Shown here piece after piece: positions 8,773-18,322 of a stretch of DNA of 64,000 nucleotides; position 1 is the stretch's first letter, and each line of letters begins with the position of its first letter. Source of the stretch: CTSoil-043 sp963821235 (GTDB taxonomy: Bacteria > Chloroflexota > Limnocylindria > Limnocylindrales > CSP1-4); contig CAWGCS010000001.1 of the NCBI GenBank assembly GCA_963821235.1, positions 248,001-312,000 on the forward strand, given 5' to 3'. The position numbers were made by a program, and so were the translations under genes. The notes under the pieces are model-generated. The model did no database searches. It was not told the origin of the DNA and saw only the letters and a list, made by a program, of their open reading frames with translations.

Positions 8773-10296
8773 ATGATGCGGGACTCCGGCACGGGCAACC
8801 CAGCAGCGGCCGGTGCCCGCGAGATCGCGGCGGCGATCGCCGGAGGCCGGACCACGTCGCGACGCATCGTCGAGGAGCATCTCGAGAGGATCGACGCCTT
8901 GAATCCGACGCTGAATGCCGTCGTGACGCTCGATCGCGCTGGCGCCCTCGCTGCCGCGGATGTCGCTGACCGTGCGATCGCCGAGGGCGGCCCCCGCGGG
9001 CCGCTCCACGGCGTGCCGGTGACGATCAAGGACACCTTTGCGACGGCTGGTCTGCGCACGACGGCCGGCTCGCGACGACTGGCCGGATACGTGCCAACCC
9101 GCGATGCGACCGTGGTCCTTCGGCTGCGACAGGCCGGAGCGGTGATCCTCGGCAAGACGAACACTCCGGAATTCGCCACTGGCGCAGAGACGACGAACTC
9201 GGTCTTCGGGCGCACGGTCAACCCATGGGATCACGCCCGAACCGCTGGCGGCAGCAGCGGAGGATCCGCCGCTGCGGTCGCGGCGGGCCTGACGCCACTC
9301 GACATCGGCAGCGACATTGGTGGCTCGATCCGCACGCCGGCGCACTTCTGCGGTGTATTCGCGCTGAAGCCCACCGACAACCTCGTGTCACCGATCGGCC
9401 ATATCCCGCCTCCTCCGGGCGCACCGTGGGGCCTCCTTCGAACGCTGCTGAGTGTCGGTCCGCTCGCGCGATCCGTCGATGACCTCGTGCTTGCGCTCGA
9501 GGCAATCGCGGGCCCAGACATCGCCCGCCCTGACGTTGCGCCCGTGCCGATGAATCGGGTGGAGCCACCCTCAGCCGACCGCCTGCGCATCGCGTGGTGG
9601 GATGAATTCGGCGTCCCGGTCACTGCGGAGACGAGGAGCACGCTCCGCGATACGGCCGCTCGCTTGGAGGCCAAGGGCGCCCGGGTGGAGCGCGCCGCTC
9701 CGGAAGACTTCGACCCGCCCTCGCTGGCCGCGCTGTCGAGCGAGATCCAGATGGCGGCGGCGAGCGCCCGTGGCACTCCACTCCACCTGCCACGAGCCAC
9801 CTTTCGAGTCGCGGGACGGGTGATGACGCGGTCCGACCCGGCTGCTGCGGGCTTCCTGAATGGCATGGGCGCGACCCTCGGCTCCTTTGGACGAGCCCTC
9901 TCGCGGCGCGACCGCGCGATCGAGCGGCTCGAGACGTTCCTGGGCTCGCGCGACGGCTGGCTGGTCCCGGTCGCGTCCGTGCCGGCCTTTCCCCACCTTG
10001 ATCGCGGCGGGACGCTTGGGCAGCTTCGAGCACGTGTCGACGTCGACGGGACGCCAGTTCCATTGGTGTTGGCCATCGAAGCCTTCGCAAGTCCGTTCAA
10101 CCTGACGGGCAGCCCTGTCGTGGTCCTTCCGATCGGGCGGACGAATACCGGCCTACCGATCGGCCTGCAACTTGTTGGGGCGCGCTGGACGGACATGGAG
10201 CTGCTTGCGGCCGCGCAGGTTGTCTCGGAATTGCTCCCTGAAGCGAGCCATCTCCCCCTAGCGGCCGATCGATGGCGTGTGGGTGGGCCGAGGTGA
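8773..10296 (+). CDS. Amidase (amidase-signature family)
   Basis: An amidase-signature hydrolase of 507 residues. The Ser-cisSer-Lys triad elements are visible: lysine 86 in VTIKDTF, the serine-rich loop GGSSGGSAAA (residues ~159-168) and DIGSDIGGSIRTPA. The family hydrolyses amide bonds and includes GatA and many general amidases; no GatB/GatC gene is nearby, so a catabolic amidase is more likely. Two in-frame ATGs (8773 and 8776) follow a purine-rich stretch; the first was chosen. It appears to stand alone. Confidence 0.9.
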   Translation: MMRDSGTGNPAAAGAREIAAAIAGGRTTSRRIVEEHLERIDALNPTLNAVVTLDRAGALAAADVADRAIAEGGPRGPLHGVPVTIKDTFATAGLRTTAGSRRLAGYVPTRDATVVLRLRQAGAVILGKTNTPEFATGAETTNSVFGRTVNPWDHARTAGGSSGGSAAAVAAGLTPLDIGSDIGGSIRTPAHFCGVFALKPTDNLVSPIGHIPPPPGAPWGLLRTLLSVGPLARSVDDLVLALEAIAGPDIARPDVAPVPMNRVEPPSADRLRIAWWDEFGVPVTAETRSTLRDTAARLEAKGARVERAAPEDFDPPSLAALSSEIQMAAASARGTPLHLPRATFRVAGRVMTRSDPAAAGFLNGMGATLGSFGRALSRRDRAIERLETFLGSRDGWLVPVASVPAFPHLDRGGTLGQLRARVDVDGTPVPLVLAIEAFASPFNLTGSPVVVLPIGRTNTGLPIGLQLVGARWTDMELLAAAQVVSELLPEASHLPLAADRWRVGGPR

Positions 10297-10388
10297 GCGC
10301 AGAGTCGGCCCGTCAGGGTAGATCCGGGGGGCGAAGATCGGGGGCAGTTGCTGGCCTCCGGAACCCAAGGTGGAGGGTCGCCCGGCCG

Positions 10389-11111
10389 TCAGGCCGTGGC
10401 CTCGCCAGTGATCCCGGGGACGTCGCTGGACGGCATAGCCTGGGTGCCCAGCTCGTGGATCAGCCTGCATGGCGACGCCTGGGGAACGTCCCTGCTGTTA
10501 CAGCAACGGGCCGGGGCGCTAATCTCCGCGAGGCCTATACCTACGGCCTCGCTTGCGCTCCCGACGAGGGTCTGGGTTGCGCGGACGCGGCGCGGGCCTC
10601 GGCACTTCGCAGCGCGTGTCACCCCGAGGGGATCGCGCATCCGGACGATATGGGCCCGCTGCACAACGGCTGGATCCGTAGGTACTCGGGCAAGAGTCCC
10701 AGGGTCGAGGTCCGCTGTCTTGGGCGCTCGCTTCGCAGCGTCCCCGCCGCATAGGACCGCGTAGCGGTACCGGTAGCCCTCGCCCTCCTCCTCGAGGTAG
10801 GCGGCCGCCAGACACGGGACGCCGTCGACCGGGAACGCATGCACCCCGATGCTGCGCCGGTAGAGCGACTTCCCCGGCACCATAAGATCGGCGAGACCCT
10901 TGGCGAGCGTCTGGACCCGCCGGCCGAGTAGGCGCTCCTTGCGCTCGATCTCGCGCTGGAGCACGGCCGCGCGCGCGAAGCTCGCCTCGAGCTGCCCTGC
11001 CGGGATCGACCACCTGTCCATGCTCCTGATCCTGTGCGGGTTCGGACTGCCATGGTCGCCCAGGCCTAGCACCGCGGGCGAATAGACGTCATCGTCCACC
11101 CCATAGACCAT
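10389..11111 (-). CDS. Hypothetical protein, possibly phage-derived
   Basis: I do not recognise this 240-residue protein. The region around residues 30-155 looks coding, with a charged helical segment (LEASFARAAVLQREIERKER) and a beta-rich part (YLEEEGEGYRYRYAVLCGGD). The last ~70 residues look like random translation, suggesting a lost original C-terminus. The ATG at 11111 is 6 bp from the divergent start of an HNH-nuclease relic, so the two probably belong to the same decayed mobile segment. Confidence 0.4.
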   Translation of the reverse strand: MVYGVDDDVYSPAVLGLGDHGSPNPHRIRSMDRWSIPAGQLEASFARAAVLQREIERKERLLGRRVQTLAKGLADLMVPGKSLYRRSIGVHAFPVDGVPCLAAAYLEEEGEGYRYRYAVLCGGDAAKRAPKTADLDPGTLARVPTDPAVVQRAHIVRMRDPLGVTRAAKCRGPRRVRATQTLVGSASEAVGIGLAEISAPARCCNSRDVPQASPCRLIHELGTQAMPSSDVPGITGEATA

Positions 11112-11117
11112 CCAGGG

Positions 11118-11593
11118 GTGAAGCTCTGCACGGTCTGTGGTGTCGTCACCAGCCGCGCGGAAGCCGCTGCACCGACCACGCCCGCCGGTCAAACCGCAGC
11201 CGGCACAACGCCCTGTACAGCACGCGGGCCTGGCAGCGCCTCAGCGCCCGCGTGCTCCGGGCCTGGCGTGGCGAGCATGGGAACTGGTGCCCGGGCTACC
11301 AGCGCGACGCCCATCCCGCCAGCGACCTCACTGTTGACCACGTCGTGGCGCTCGCAGCAGGCGGTTCGCCCTTCGACATCAGCAACTGCGCGGTGCTCTG
11401 CCGCTCCTGCAACTCGACGAAGGGCGCGGGAGTCGGCGACCGGGGGTCCCCACACGCGGGTTCCTCAGTCCTGGAAGACCGCGCCTCCCAATCGTGCGCA
11501 CGCGGCCGGGTTTCGCGAATTGTCCCGGTCCCTGATCGGGGAAACGCTGAGGTTGGCCCGTGCGCGCCCACGTTGGCCCACGTGGCGCGATGA
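11118..11593 (+). pseudogene. HNH endonuclease with a frameshift
   Basis: The N-terminal zinc-finger start (KLCTVCGVVTS) is read from GTG 11118, but the rest continues in another frame from about 11159 (RCTDHARRSNRSR, then AWQRLSARVLRAW). The HNH core is then complete: WCPG.., DLTVDHVVALAAGG and CAVLCRSCNSTKG. Phage HNH nucleases of this kind sit beside terminase genes. One indel near 11158 separates the two halves, so it is a recent pseudogene or a sequencing error. Confidence 0.7.
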
Positions 11594-11748
11594 GCCGGCG
11601 CACGGCCCCCAGCGCGCCCGATGGTGAGGTGGACTTCCTCATCGCCCACGCCGTCCTCGGCCTCCTCGTCGTGGACCGTAACGGGAAGGCGAGAGCCGTC
11701 CGCGAACCTGCCGCCGCGCTGGTTCGTGCGCTCGTCCTGCGGTTCTGA
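11590..11748 (+). CDS. Small hypothetical ORF next to the HNH relic
   Basis: A 52-residue frame from ATG 11590 with a hydrophobic, regular middle (DFLIAHAVLGLLVVDRNGK). It follows the HNH relic directly and may be another phage-derived fragment. No family recognised. Confidence 0.3.
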   Translation: MSRRTAPSAPDGEVDFLIAHAVLGLLVVDRNGKARAVREPAAALVRALVLRF

Positions 11749-11796
11749 TTCCCTCGCCCGTCTCGAAACCCGTCGCCCCGTGCCTATAGTTGATCG

Positions 11797-14460
11797 GTGC
11801 CCGCGCCGATCCTGGCCACCAAGCTCTACATCCCACCTTCGCGGCGAAGGATCGTCGTCCGTCCGCGACTGGTCGAGCGGCTGACCGAAGGCCTCGCTGC
11901 CGGCAACAGGCTGACGCTGGTCTCAGCTCCCGCCGGCTTTGGCAAGACCACGCTGGTCGGCGAGTGGGTCGCGGGCTGCGGGCGACCGGCGGCGTGGCTA
12001 TCGCTCGATGGAGGCGACAGCGACCCCAACCGCTTCCTGACCTATCTGATCGCGGCTCTGCAGACGGTTGCGCCCGGGATCGGCGAAGGGGTGTTGACCG
12101 TGCTCCAGTCGCCGGAGCCCCCGCCACTCGAGCCGACGCTGACGGCCCTGCTCAACGACATCACCACCATCCCGGGCGATGTCGTGCTGGTTCTCGACGA
12201 CTACCACGTCCTCGACGCCAGGCCGGTGGACGATGCGTTGGCCTTCCTGGTCGAGCACCTGCCGCCCCAGGTGCACCTGGTCATCGCCACTCGTGAGGAC
12301 CCCGCGCTGCCCCTGGCTCGATTGCGTGCCCGAGGCCAGCTGACCGAGCTGCGCGCGGCCGATCTGCGCTTCACCCCGTCCGAGGCCGCCGGCTTCCTCC
12401 ACGAGGTCATGGACCTCGACCTCTCCGCCGACGAGATCGCCGCGCTCGACGCCAGGACGGAGGGCTGGATCGCCGGTCTGCAGCTGGCCGCGATCTCCCT
12501 CCAGGGTCGGTCCGACGTCGCGGGCTTCATCGCGTCGTTCGCCGGCAGCCACCGCTTCGTGCTCGACTACCTTCTCGAGGAGGTCCTCCAGCGGCAATCC
12601 GAATCCGTGCAGGCCTTCCTGCTGCGGACGTCGATCCTCGATCGCCTCTGCGGGCCCCTGTGCGATGCCTTGCTGCCCGACGCCTCGGCCTCCGGTCAGG
12701 GGACCCTCGAGCATCTCGAGCGGGCAAACCTGTTCATCGTCCCCCTTGATACCGAGCGGCGCTGGTATCGCTACCACCATCTGTTCGCCGATCTGCTGCG
12801 GCAGCGGCGCCAACAGATCGCGGCGTCGTCCGGAAGTGTGGATGAGGATCACCTCCGAGCCAGCGAGTGGTACGAGGCCAACGACCTCGGGATCGAAGCC
12901 TTCCAGCACGCAGCCGCTGGCCATGACGTCGAGCGGGCCGAGCGCCTCATCGAGGGAGGAGGGATGCCCCTGCACGTTCGCGGCGGGCTGGTCCCCGTCC
13001 TTCACTGGCTGGAGTCGCTCCCGACGACCGTGCTCGATGCCAGGCCGTCCCTGTGGGTGACCTATGCCTCGCTCCTGCTCAACTGGGGGTACTCCGATGT
13101 CATCGAGCCGAAGCTCCAGGCGGCTGAACGAGCGCTGCAGGACGCCGGGATGGACGACCGGACCCGGGATCTCGTAGGACGGATCGCCTCCGTGCGGGCC
13201 TTTCTGGCGTGGCGCCCGGACCAGGTCGAGACGATCATCGCCCAGTCGAGCCGTGCCCTGGAGTATCTGCACCCCGACAACCTCCCGTTCCGCGCCTCCG
13301 CTGTCTTCAAGCTGGGCCACGCCCACCTCCTTCAGGGAGACCGCGCCGCGGCGCGGCAGGCCTTCGCGGAAGTGACAGCGATGGGCGCGGCATCGGGGAA
13401 CACGTCCGACGAGACCATGGGGTCGATCCTTCTGGGCCACAGCCAGACACTGGACAATCAGCTCGTCCTGGCGGCCGCGACCTTCCGGCACGCCCTGGAG
13501 CTGGCAGCCGGCCTGGGGCCTCCCCGTGCCTGCGAAGCCCACCTGGGCCTGGCCCGTGTGCTCTACCAGTGGAACGACCTCGATGCCGCCCAACAGCACG
13601 GGGAACAGGGTCTCCAACTGGCACGACAGACGGTGAACACGGACATACCCGTCGCCTGTGGAGTGTTCCTCGCCCGACTGGCACTTGCCCGGGGAGATGC
13701 GGCCGGCGCAGCCGCGATCCTGGCTGAGGCCGATCAGGCCGCGCGCCAGCATGACTTCGTGCTCCAGGTGCCCGCAATCGCCGCCGGGCGGGTGCTGACG
13801 TTCCTTCGCCAGGGCGACGTGGCGGCGGCCGCGCACGTGGCCCAGGCGCACGATCTTCCCCTCAGCCAGGCTCGAGTCCACCTCGCCCAGGGAGATCCCA
13901 CCGCGGCGCTCGCGGTGCTTGAGCCATATCGCCGGCAGATGGCGGAGAAGGCCTGGGCGGATGAGGAGCTCAAGGCCCTCGTGCTGCTGGCCGTCGCGCT
14001 CGATGCCCGTGGCGAGCGGGCCGAGGCCGTGGAGGTGCTCGACGAAGCGCTGACGTTGGCCGAGCCGGGCGGCTTCATCCGCATCTTCGTCGACGAAGGT
14101 GTGCCCATGGCTCGTCTGCTCCGCGAGGCGGCATCGCGAGGGGCTCGCCCGGCGTACGTGCGGCGGTTGCTGGGGGCGTTCCCCGCCGATGACGCAGGAC
14201 GGGCCGCGTCGCCCGCGACGAGAGTCGGCGGAAGCCGTCTCGCCGAACCCCTCAGCGGCCGCGAGCTTGAAGTGCTCGCTCTTGTCGCCAGGGGGCTGAC
14301 CAACCAGGAGATCGCGCTCAGGTTGTACCTGTCCCTGCACACGGTGAAGGCACACGCCCGCAGCATCTACGGCAAGCTCGGCGTGAGCAGCCGTACGCAG
14401 GCGGTCGCCAGGGGACGAGCCCTGGGCTACCTGTCCGAGGACCGCCGCCCCGACGCCTGA
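11797..14460 (+). CDS. MalT-like LuxR-family ATP-dependent regulator
   Basis: A large regulator of 887 residues in the MalT/LAL pattern. An N-terminal STAND ATPase has a Walker A (GFGKTT, residues 47-52) and Walker B (VVLVLDDYH). The long middle consists of helical TPR-like repeats for inducer sensing, and the end (~820-887) holds a LuxR HTH (LSGRELEVLALVARGLTNQEIA, split here by a conserved turn). These proteins activate transcription when a ligand is bound with ATP. The start is a GTG. The downstream nitroreductase and exporter genes are candidate targets only by position. Confidence 0.88.
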   Translation: MPAPILATKLYIPPSRRRIVVRPRLVERLTEGLAAGNRLTLVSAPAGFGKTTLVGEWVAGCGRPAAWLSLDGGDSDPNRFLTYLIAALQTVAPGIGEGVLTVLQSPEPPPLEPTLTALLNDITTIPGDVVLVLDDYHVLDARPVDDALAFLVEHLPPQVHLVIATREDPALPLARLRARGQLTELRAADLRFTPSEAAGFLHEVMDLDLSADEIAALDARTEGWIAGLQLAAISLQGRSDVAGFIASFAGSHRFVLDYLLEEVLQRQSESVQAFLLRTSILDRLCGPLCDALLPDASASGQGTLEHLERANLFIVPLDTERRWYRYHHLFADLLRQRRQQIAASSGSVDEDHLRASEWYEANDLGIEAFQHAAAGHDVERAERLIEGGGMPLHVRGGLVPVLHWLESLPTTVLDARPSLWVTYASLLLNWGYSDVIEPKLQAAERALQDAGMDDRTRDLVGRIASVRAFLAWRPDQVETIIAQSSRALEYLHPDNLPFRASAVFKLGHAHLLQGDRAAARQAFAEVTAMGAASGNTSDETMGSILLGHSQTLDNQLVLAAATFRHALELAAGLGPPRACEAHLGLARVLYQWNDLDAAQQHGEQGLQLARQTVNTDIPVACGVFLARLALARGDAAGAAAILAEADQAARQHDFVLQVPAIAAGRVLTFLRQGDVAAAAHVAQAHDLPLSQARVHLAQGDPTAALAVLEPYRRQMAEKAWADEELKALVLLAVALDARGERAEAVEVLDEALTLAEPGGFIRIFVDEGVPMARLLREAASRGARPAYVRRLLGAFPADDAGRAASPATRVGGSRLAEPLSGRELEVLALVARGLTNQEIALRLYLSLHTVKAHARSIYGKLGVSSRTQAVARGRALGYLSEDRRPDA

Positions 14461-14653
14461 GCTCGACGGCGTCGGCGACGATGCCCGACCGGCCGGCGGC
14501 ACGCCGGTTGGACCCTCTCCGCCCTCGGGCGCCCGCGATCCATTCTCCGATTAGTCCTTCGGATACCTCCTGGGAGGGATGACGCTCATCCCACGGCGGG
14601 ACGACGCTGCCCCTGCGGACCACCGATGAGTACGCACCGAACAGGAGCACACC

Positions 14654-15121
14654 GTGTCTGAACCGTCGAAGAAGTCACCGTCCCTGCCGCCGCGCTGGTT
14701 CATCCGCTCGTTCTGGGTGGTGCAGCGTGCCGTCTATTCGGTCACGCGCGGCCGGCTCGGCCTGCGGGCCGCAAGGCCCGACCGCTGGGGCATGATGTGC
14801 TTGCGGACGGTCGGTCGCCGCAGCGGCGAGGAGCGGAAGGCCATCCTCGGCTACTTCGAGGATGGACCCGACCTGGTCACCGTGGCCATGAACGGCTGGG
14901 CTGATCCCGAGCCCGCCTGGTGGCTCAACCTGCAGGCACATCCCGACGTCACCGTCGACCTGCCCGGTGGGTCGCGCGCCGTCCGCGGACGCGCCGCGAA
15001 CCAGGAGGAGCGGCCCCGCCTGTGGGCGCGGTGGGCCACCTACGACAAGGATCTCGAGGCCTTCGCCGCCTTGAGATCACGAGAGACCGCGGTCGTCATC
15101 CTCTCGCCCCGACCCGATTAG
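14654..15121 (+). CDS. F420-dependent nitroreductase-family (DDN-like) protein
   Basis: A 155-residue split-barrel protein of the deazaflavin-dependent nitroreductase family. Motifs include LRTVGRRSGEERKAIL, then WWLNLQAHPDVTVDL. Family members bind F420 (or heme/flavin) and reduce quinones or nitro compounds; this implies, but does not prove, F420 use by the host. GTG start with a purine-rich leader. It lies 61 bp ahead of an ABC export pair and may be co-transcribed. Confidence 0.8.
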   Translation: MSEPSKKSPSLPPRWFIRSFWVVQRAVYSVTRGRLGLRAARPDRWGMMCLRTVGRRSGEERKAILGYFEDGPDLVTVAMNGWADPEPAWWLNLQAHPDVTVDLPGGSRAVRGRAANQEERPRLWARWATYDKDLEAFAALRSRETAVVILSPRPD

Positions 15122-15182
15122 GGATCTTCACGGGCTCACCGATCTCCGCCTGCCCTCTTCACCACGTCAAGGAGCACCACGC

Positions 15183-16349
15183 ATGAGCCTGCTGCGCAAC
15201 CTCGCCCGACGGCGGCTTCGGACCGCCCTCACGGTCACCGGCATCACGATCGGCATCTGGGCCCTCGTCGTGTTCGGCTCGATGGCCAACAAGATCAGCT
15301 CGATCGTCGCCATCGGCAGCGACTACTACGCGGGCAAGATCGTCGTCACCGACAAATCCGGTGGGCTGTCAGGAGACAGCCCCATGGCGATCGCCCTGGT
15401 CGACGACATCGCCGCGATCGACGGGGTGGCTGCGGCTGTTCCAGGCGTCAGCACCCTCCTCGATCCCGCGTCGAGCGGCGGGATCAGCATGCCCGACATG
15501 GTCGTCGGAGACCTGCCCGGCGCAGATCACGGCGAAAACGTGTATGACGCCCGGGTCGCCCAGGGCCGCGCGCTCACCGCCGGCGACGCCGATTCCCATC
15601 TGGCGGTCCTCGGTTCGGACCTCGCCCGCAAGCTTGGCAAGGGCATCGGGGACACGGTCGAGATCCGGGGCATGACGTTCGAGGTCGTCGGGATCCTCGA
15701 GCCGACCCTGACCGCGCCGGACGCGACCGTGATCGTGCCGCTCGCGGCAGCCCAGGAGATCTACGTCGCGGACCTGCCGCCGGTCGTCCGCCGGACCCTG
15801 CGGGCGGACGAGCTCGCAACCGACATCACGGTCTATCCCGAGGAAGGAACCGACGTCGAAGCGCTCGCCGCACGGATCGAGGTCGACATCCCGAACGCGT
15901 CGGCGATGACCGGCGCCGAGTTCGACGGGGTGGTGGGCTCCTCGGTCGCGATCTTCAACGCGATCATCGTCGGCGTGGCCCTGATCAGCCTGATCGTCGG
16001 CGGCCTGTCGGTGATCAACACGATGGCCATGACGGTCGCCGAGCGGACCCGGGAGATCGGGATCAAGCGCGCGATCGGCGGGTCGCGGGCGCGGGTCATC
16101 CGCGAGCTCGTGAGCGAGGCCGGATTGATCGGCCTGCTCGGTGGCCTGCTCGGCCTGGGCCTTGGCGCGGTGGTCGTGTACCTCGCCAACGAGGCCGGCC
16201 GGAGCTCGGGGATGATCCTCTTCCTGCTCACCCCCCAGACGGCGGTCTTCGCCGTCCTCTTCTCGACCATTCTCGGCGTCGTCGCCGGGATCATCCCCGC
16301 CTGGAACGCGGCGCGCCTCGACCCGGTCGCGGCCCTCCGCTACGAATAG
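15183..16349 (+). CDS. MacB/FtsX-type ABC transporter permease
   Basis: A 388-residue permease with an N-terminal membrane helix, an extracytoplasmic MacB-PCD domain (residues ~45-255) and three C-terminal helices with the FtsX signature (MAMTVAERTREIGIKRAIGG, ending PVAALRYE). This type exports lipoproteins, peptides or drugs or drives envelope mechanics. Its ATPase partner follows 12 bp downstream. A ribosome binding site (AAGGAG) precedes the ATG. Confidence 0.9.
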   Translation: MSLLRNLARRRLRTALTVTGITIGIWALVVFGSMANKISSIVAIGSDYYAGKIVVTDKSGGLSGDSPMAIALVDDIAAIDGVAAAVPGVSTLLDPASSGGISMPDMVVGDLPGADHGENVYDARVAQGRALTAGDADSHLAVLGSDLARKLGKGIGDTVEIRGMTFEVVGILEPTLTAPDATVIVPLAAAQEIYVADLPPVVRRTLRADELATDITVYPEEGTDVEALAARIEVDIPNASAMTGAEFDGVVGSSVAIFNAIIVGVALISLIVGGLSVINTMAMTVAERTREIGIKRAIGGSRARVIRELVSEAGLIGLLGGLLGLGLGAVVVYLANEAGRSSGMILFLLTPQTAVFAVLFSTILGVVAGIIPAWNAARLDPVAALRYE

Positions 16350-16361
16350 GAGCACCTGACA

Positions 16362-17102
16362 ATGGCACTTCTCGAAGGGCGCAACCTGCGCAAGACCTAC
16401 AAGCTGGGTGGCAAGAACGAGGTCCAGGCGCTCCGCGGGGTCGAGGTCTCGATCGAGGCCGGTGAGCTGGTCGCGATCATGGGCCCGTCCGGCTCCGGCA
16501 AGAGCACCCTGATGCACCTGCTCGGGCTGCTCCACGGCCCAGATCTCAACCACGGCCCGGCACCGGAGCTGACGTTGGGCGGGCGCGACGCGACGCGCAT
16601 GTCGGACGGCGAGCGGACCCGGATCCGGGCCCGCGAGATGGGCTTCGTGTTCCAGCAGTTCAACCTCGTCTCGACGCTGACCGCGGTCGAGAACGTCATG
16701 CTCGCCGGCGAGTACGCCGGTCTCGGCCGGCGCGAGGCTCACGAGCGGGCGATCGCGCGGCTCAACATGGTCGGCCTGGCCGAGCGCGCGACACACCGCC
16801 CGCCCGAGCTGTCCGGGGGCGAGCAGCAGCGGGTGGCGATCGCCCGGGCGCTCGTCAACGACCCGGCGCTCGTCCTGGCCGACGAGCCGACCGGCAACCT
16901 CGACTCGCACCGGTCGGCGGAGCTCCTCGACCTGATTCGGAAGCTCAACCGCGAGCACGGCCAGACGTTCGTGCTCGTCACCCACGACGCGGAGGTCGGG
17001 GCGGCCTGCGACCGGATCATCCGGATGCGTGACGGCCTCGTCCGAGCCGTGGAGCTGGTCAATGACCCCACCCCGGGCGACGTCGGCGAGGCCGCGGCGT
17101 GA
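16362..17102 (+). CDS. ABC transporter ATP-binding protein (LolD/MacB type)
   Basis: A 246-residue ATPase with all nucleotide-binding motifs: Walker A GPSGSGKST, signature LSGGEQQRVAIARAL, Walker B LVLADEPTGNLD and the H-loop LVTHD. It pairs with the MacB-like permease just upstream. The subfamily energises export from the outer leaflet rather than import. Confidence 0.92.
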   Translation: MALLEGRNLRKTYKLGGKNEVQALRGVEVSIEAGELVAIMGPSGSGKSTLMHLLGLLHGPDLNHGPAPELTLGGRDATRMSDGERTRIRAREMGFVFQQFNLVSTLTAVENVMLAGEYAGLGRREAHERAIARLNMVGLAERATHRPPELSGGEQQRVAIARALVNDPALVLADEPTGNLDSHRSAELLDLIRKLNREHGQTFVLVTHDAEVGAACDRIIRMRDGLVRAVELVNDPTPGDVGEAAA

Positions 17103-17109
17103 GCTGGCA

Positions 17110-17382
17110 ATGATCATCCGCAACGGGCACGGAGCGATGTCCAGTGAGCTCGACCCACAACCTGACTCGGGCCAACCGATGGCCTACCAGATCCGGATCG
17201 CAGGCCAGCTCGGTTCTCGATGGGCGGACTGGTTCGAGGGCCTGACGATCACGCTCGACGGCGGCGACACGCTCATCACCGGGCCGGTCGTCGATCAGGC
17301 CGCGCTGCAAGGGCTGCTCAAGAGAGTGCGTGATCTGGGTATGCCATTGGTCTCGGTCAATCCTGTCGAACCCGACCCCTGA
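17110..17382 (+). CDS. Small conserved protein of unknown function
   Basis: A 90-residue soluble protein with a compact alpha/beta pattern: YQIRIAGQLGSRWADWFEGL, then TLITGPVVDQAALQGLL and RDLGMPLVSVN. I recall similar small proteins in other high-GC bacteria beside unrelated genes, but the function is not known to me. The ATG at 17110 was chosen; ATG 17137 is also possible. It begins 7 bp after the ATPase gene, so it is probably in the same transcript. Confidence 0.65.
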   Translation: MIIRNGHGAMSSELDPQPDSGQPMAYQIRIAGQLGSRWADWFEGLTITLDGGDTLITGPVVDQAALQGLLKRVRDLGMPLVSVNPVEPDP

Positions 17383-17483
17383 CAACCCTCGGGACGGGCG
17401 AGACAGCTGTGACAGATGCCAAATCGGACATCGGCGTGGGCGGCTTGTCCACGTCAACGTCAACCACAACAGGGAGATAGAGC

Positions 17484-18224
17484 ATGAGTGCGAACCGAAC
17501 GAGCGCCGCAGGGCCGGGGAAGCCCGGCACGAGCGCGGAACGGAAGGCCGCCGCCTGGATCGGCGTGCTGTACATCATCGGAACGGTTGCCCTGGTCCTC
17601 AGCGTGGTCGTCACGGATGCGGTCCTGGCTGGCCCCGCCTTCCTGGCCCAGGTCGCCGCGCAGCCGAACCAGCTGGCGGTCGGAGCGCTGCTCGTCCTGC
17701 TGGCAGGCTTCTCGCTGGCGATGGTCCCGGTCGTGTTCTGGCCGGTCGGCAGGCGGTACAACGAGACGCTGGCCATGGGGTACGTCGTCGTCCGTGGCGG
17801 GCTCGAGACGATCATCTACATGCTTGGCGCGCTCGGGTGGCTCCTGCTGATCCCGCTCAGCACGCAGCCGGATGCGGCACCGCTCGCCGGCTTCGTGCGC
17901 ACGGCCGACCCCGTGATCTGGGAACAGGTGGGCGTCATCCCGTTCGCTCTCGGCGCGCTGATGTTCTCCGTCCTGCTCTACCAGTCGCGGCTCGTGCCCC
18001 GCTGGCTGTCCACCTGGGGGCTCGTGGGGGCCGCGCTCTACATCGTGCCGCCGCTTGGGAGCATGTTCGGGCTGTCGTCGCTCGGCGTCCTCATGGTCCC
18101 GCTCGCCGTGCAGGAGATGGTCATGGCGGTCTGGCTGATCGCCAAGGGCTTCAGCCCATCTGCACTCGCCGCGGAGCCTGCTGGTGAGACGTCGCGGTGG
18201 CAGGCGGAGGGGGCTCGGGCATGA
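17484..18224 (+). CDS. DUF4386-family membrane protein
   Basis: A 246-residue membrane protein with about six helices. The pattern (AAAWIGVLYIIGTVALVLS.., RRYNETLAMGYVVVRGGLE.., SRLVPRWLSTWGLVGAALY) matches DUF4386, a family with no settled function. The start ATG follows GGGAGATAGAGC. It lies about 100 bp after the small conserved gene. Confidence 0.8.
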   Translation: MSANRTSAAGPGKPGTSAERKAAAWIGVLYIIGTVALVLSVVVTDAVLAGPAFLAQVAAQPNQLAVGALLVLLAGFSLAMVPVVFWPVGRRYNETLAMGYVVVRGGLETIIYMLGALGWLLLIPLSTQPDAAPLAGFVRTADPVIWEQVGVIPFALGALMFSVLLYQSRLVPRWLSTWGLVGAALYIVPPLGSMFGLSSLGVLMVPLAVQEMVMAVWLIAKGFSPSALAAEPAGETSRWQAEGARA

Positions 18225-18322
18225 AGGCCGCCCTCTGCTCCCGGCACGGACCGCGCGTTCAGTGCGACTCGAGGCTCGGAACGACCAACCAGCCACCAGC
18301 CCGCCCGGTGTAGGGGACGGCC

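Noticed and set aside
11998..14502. An 834-codon minus-strand frame
   Set aside because: Antisense shadow of the MalT-like regulator; no recognisable domain.
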